A stretch of DNA of 64,000 bases from a virus. The translations under genes were made by a program, and so were the position numbers. Every line of letters starts with the position of its first letter. Within the stretch, counting starts at the first letter, position 1. The DNA lies in the IMG/VR virus record IMGVR_UViG_3300024346_000008, positions 1 to 64,000 of that record; one strand, given 5' to 3'. The notes under the pieces were generated by a model. That model saw nothing but the letters and a program-made list of their open reading frames with translations, was not told the DNA's origin and searched no databases. Below are positions 62,679-64,000 of the stretch, piece after piece.

Positions 62679-63307
62679 AGTCCCATATCCTTGATGTAAT
62701 CCCAGCACACTATCGCCATTGCCGCACTCACATTAAAACTCCGAAGAACACCACGCTGGGGAATACTAATTCTTTCAAACTCATATTCTGGATATCCGTC
62801 ACTTGCTACTTGGTCAGTAATAAGTTTTGGAATACCGTGGCTTTCACTACCAAAGATAAACAAAGGTGACGGGCGTTCTTCATATGCCCAACCGAAATCG
62901 TTTTCACCGAGCATATACCCACCGTGTTCACACAAAATAACAGAATGTGTTTTATTCAATTCCCGAAGTTCGGCAAGAATGTGTTCGTCAGCGGTCATCG
63001 GGTCATCATAACTATATTGAACGATATTAATATAATTCTCAGCCCCAACCGTGGAACGAGCATCAAACTTTTTGCGTCCAAAGATATAAAAGTTTTCTGC
63101 CCCCAACAAACACGCCGACCGTAGAGCCATTCCTATGTTGAGACATCCGGTTACATTAATCATTCCTACCGAAAATGGAAGTCTATCTACCTTACAAATC
63201 TGCTGATTCTGTTCTAGTGTATTTTCTTTGTATTCATCCCTGACGTTAAACATCCTACTATTGGTATCGGCAATAATTTTCTTATAATTCACCATTGGGT
63301 TTTCCAT
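62675..63307 (-). CDS. TrmH/SpoU-type RNA 2'-O-methyltransferase
   Basis: 210 aa. SPOUT signatures LFIFGSESHGIP and ISIPQRGVLRSFNVSAAMAI (usually SLNVSxAxxI). Methylates ribose in tRNA or rRNA. In a phage with a large tRNA array it may act on its own tRNAs, for example against anticodon-loop nucleases; that link is inference. Confidence 0.85.
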   Translation of the reverse strand: MENPMVNYKKIIADTNSRMFNVRDEYKENTLEQNQQICKVDRLPFSVGMINVTGCLNIGMALRSACLLGAENFYIFGRKKFDARSTVGAENYINIVQYSYDDPMTADEHILAELRELNKTHSVILCEHGGYMLGENDFGWAYEERPSPLFIFGSESHGIPKLITDQVASDGYPEYEFERISIPQRGVLRSFNVSAAMAIVCWDYIKDMGL

Positions 63308-63308
63308 A

Positions 63309-63629
63309 CTAATTCTCCGTTAATACTTTAAATTTATAATGCCCACCACGGTTACTTTGCTCCCAACAACACATCCAAAACAATCTGTTATCTTGAAGGG
63401 CATTAATAATACTTTCGTTACCAGACCATCCACCTGTAGAAATGTCGTATGTAATTTCATCACGCCCACGAAAATCTTTGGTATTATACTCCATCCATCC
63501 CCAATCCGCCGCCCACCAAATATCCTTTGCAAATTCCATTAAATGAACAAACTTATCCGTGTGCGGCCAAGTCGTAATTTTATCTAATGCGGCATCAGTC
63601 GGATAACCATCATCATCAAGATTTTCCAT
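63309..63629 (-). CDS. Hypothetical protein
   Basis: 106 aa. Trp-rich: KDIWWAADWGW, ISTGGWSGNESIINAL, FWMCCWEQSNRGGHYKF. This pattern recurs in small actinophage and environmental phage proteins of unknown function. Confidence 0.6.
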   Translation of the reverse strand: MENLDDDGYPTDAALDKITTWPHTDKFVHLMEFAKDIWWAADWGWMEYNTKDFRGRDEITYDISTGGWSGNESIINALQDNRLFWMCCWEQSNRGGHYKFKVLTEN

Positions 63630-63802
63630 TATTCCTCCTTGGCAGGTTCTCGTACTTCAATCACCTGCTTTACAGAAATTTTTCCATATCGCGGGGTAAT
63701 GTAGTAACTGTAGTTATCGTTATATGGGTCTTCCTCAAACTTAATACAAATATCAACAACTACTTGACCTTGATTATAAAACATAATCCACGGAGTATTC
63801 AT
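63629..63802 (-). CDS. Small hypothetical protein
   Basis: 57 aa (MNTPWIMFYNQGQVVVDICI...), beta-rich. Stop overlaps the next start by 1 nt; AAGGAGG inside its 3' end serves that gene. Confidence 0.55.
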   Translation of the reverse strand: MNTPWIMFYNQGQVVVDICIKFEEDPYNDNYSYYITPRYGKISVKQVIEVREPAKEE

Positions 63803-63807
63803 ATTAA

Positions 63808-64000
63808 TTAGTATTCTTTAGTAAAGGTTCCAGTATCCAACAAGTCATCCACACAATCTAAACAAAAGTTACTGCCGTTCCACCAATGCCAACAAAATGT
63901 AATAATATGTTTGGTATCTCTATTATAATGATGCCCGATAACGGCGGCGTTCGGTTTCTCACACAACGTGCAATGTCTAATCGGCAAATCTAATTGGTGA
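63808..64000 (-). CDS. Zinc-binding protein, 5' end outside the window
   Basis: At least 63 residues, open at the window edge. CTLCEK and CLDC pairs with CWHWW between suggest a zinc ribbon. Confidence 0.5.
   Translation of the reverse strand, partial: HQLDLPIRHCTLCEKPNAAVIGHHYNRDTKHIITFCWHWWNGSNFCLDCVDDLLDTGTFTKEY

Overview
The window looks like a 64 kb piece of a large tailed dsDNA bacteriophage, probably a myovirus or jumbo-type environmental phage. The reasons are: dense short genes, a CobT/CobS-like VWA-MoxR pair, about 24 tRNA genes, three homing endonucleases, ThyX, a phage-style adenylosuccinate synthetase and a long surface-sugar cluster. No capsid, tail, polymerase or terminase gene is recognisable. 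The host is unknown. A lipoprotein with four Ig-like (Big_2) repeats in a style common in Gemmatimonadota, and a run of apparently leaderless genes, are weak hints only.

Layout: 0-31.0 kb is transcribed rightward and 32.0-64 kb leftward, so the halves converge on a ~1 kb non-coding region (31.0-32.03 kb) that ends in a 21-bp iteron array. (1) 0-5.9 kb: nuclease, YkuD-like protein, a first tRNA/homing-endonuclease cassette, CobT/CobS-like pair. (2) 5.9-12.8 kb: the main tRNA array. Its spacers are filled with structured RNA: a new pseudoknotted element placed exactly 4 nt before two tRNAs, a hammerhead-like ribozyme, several 80-130 nt RNAs closed by perfect 11-13 bp stems, degenerate tRNA-like RNAs and one circularly permuted tRNA arrangement. 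(3) 12.8-16.4 kb: ParB-like protein and metallophosphatase. (4) 16.6-31.0 kb: a GC-richer accessory block of about 45 small genes. Many are driven by near-identical promoters whose -10 box sits 5-7 nt before the ATG. The block also has two large structured non-coding RNAs, an AAA+ ATPase and a kinase-like protein. (5) 32-36.2 kb: HNH-like protein, ThyX, a 752-aa phage protein. (6) 36.2-55.7 kb: about 20 genes for nucleotide-sugar synthesis, glycosyl, acyl and methyl transfer, very probably decorating the virion or remodelling the host surface. (7) 55.7-64 kb: adenylosuccinate synthetase, phosphatase, TrmH-type methyltransferase and many small unknown genes, including a GC-rich three-gene island (59.6-60.9 kb).

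Most unusual are the RNA features of the tRNA array: the tRNA-leader pseudoknot, endonuclease cassettes flanked by a tRNA 5' half and a complete related tRNA, and the permuted tRNA. Next come the leaderless promoter array and the iterons. All calls come from reading the sequence by eye; no database search or folding program was run.
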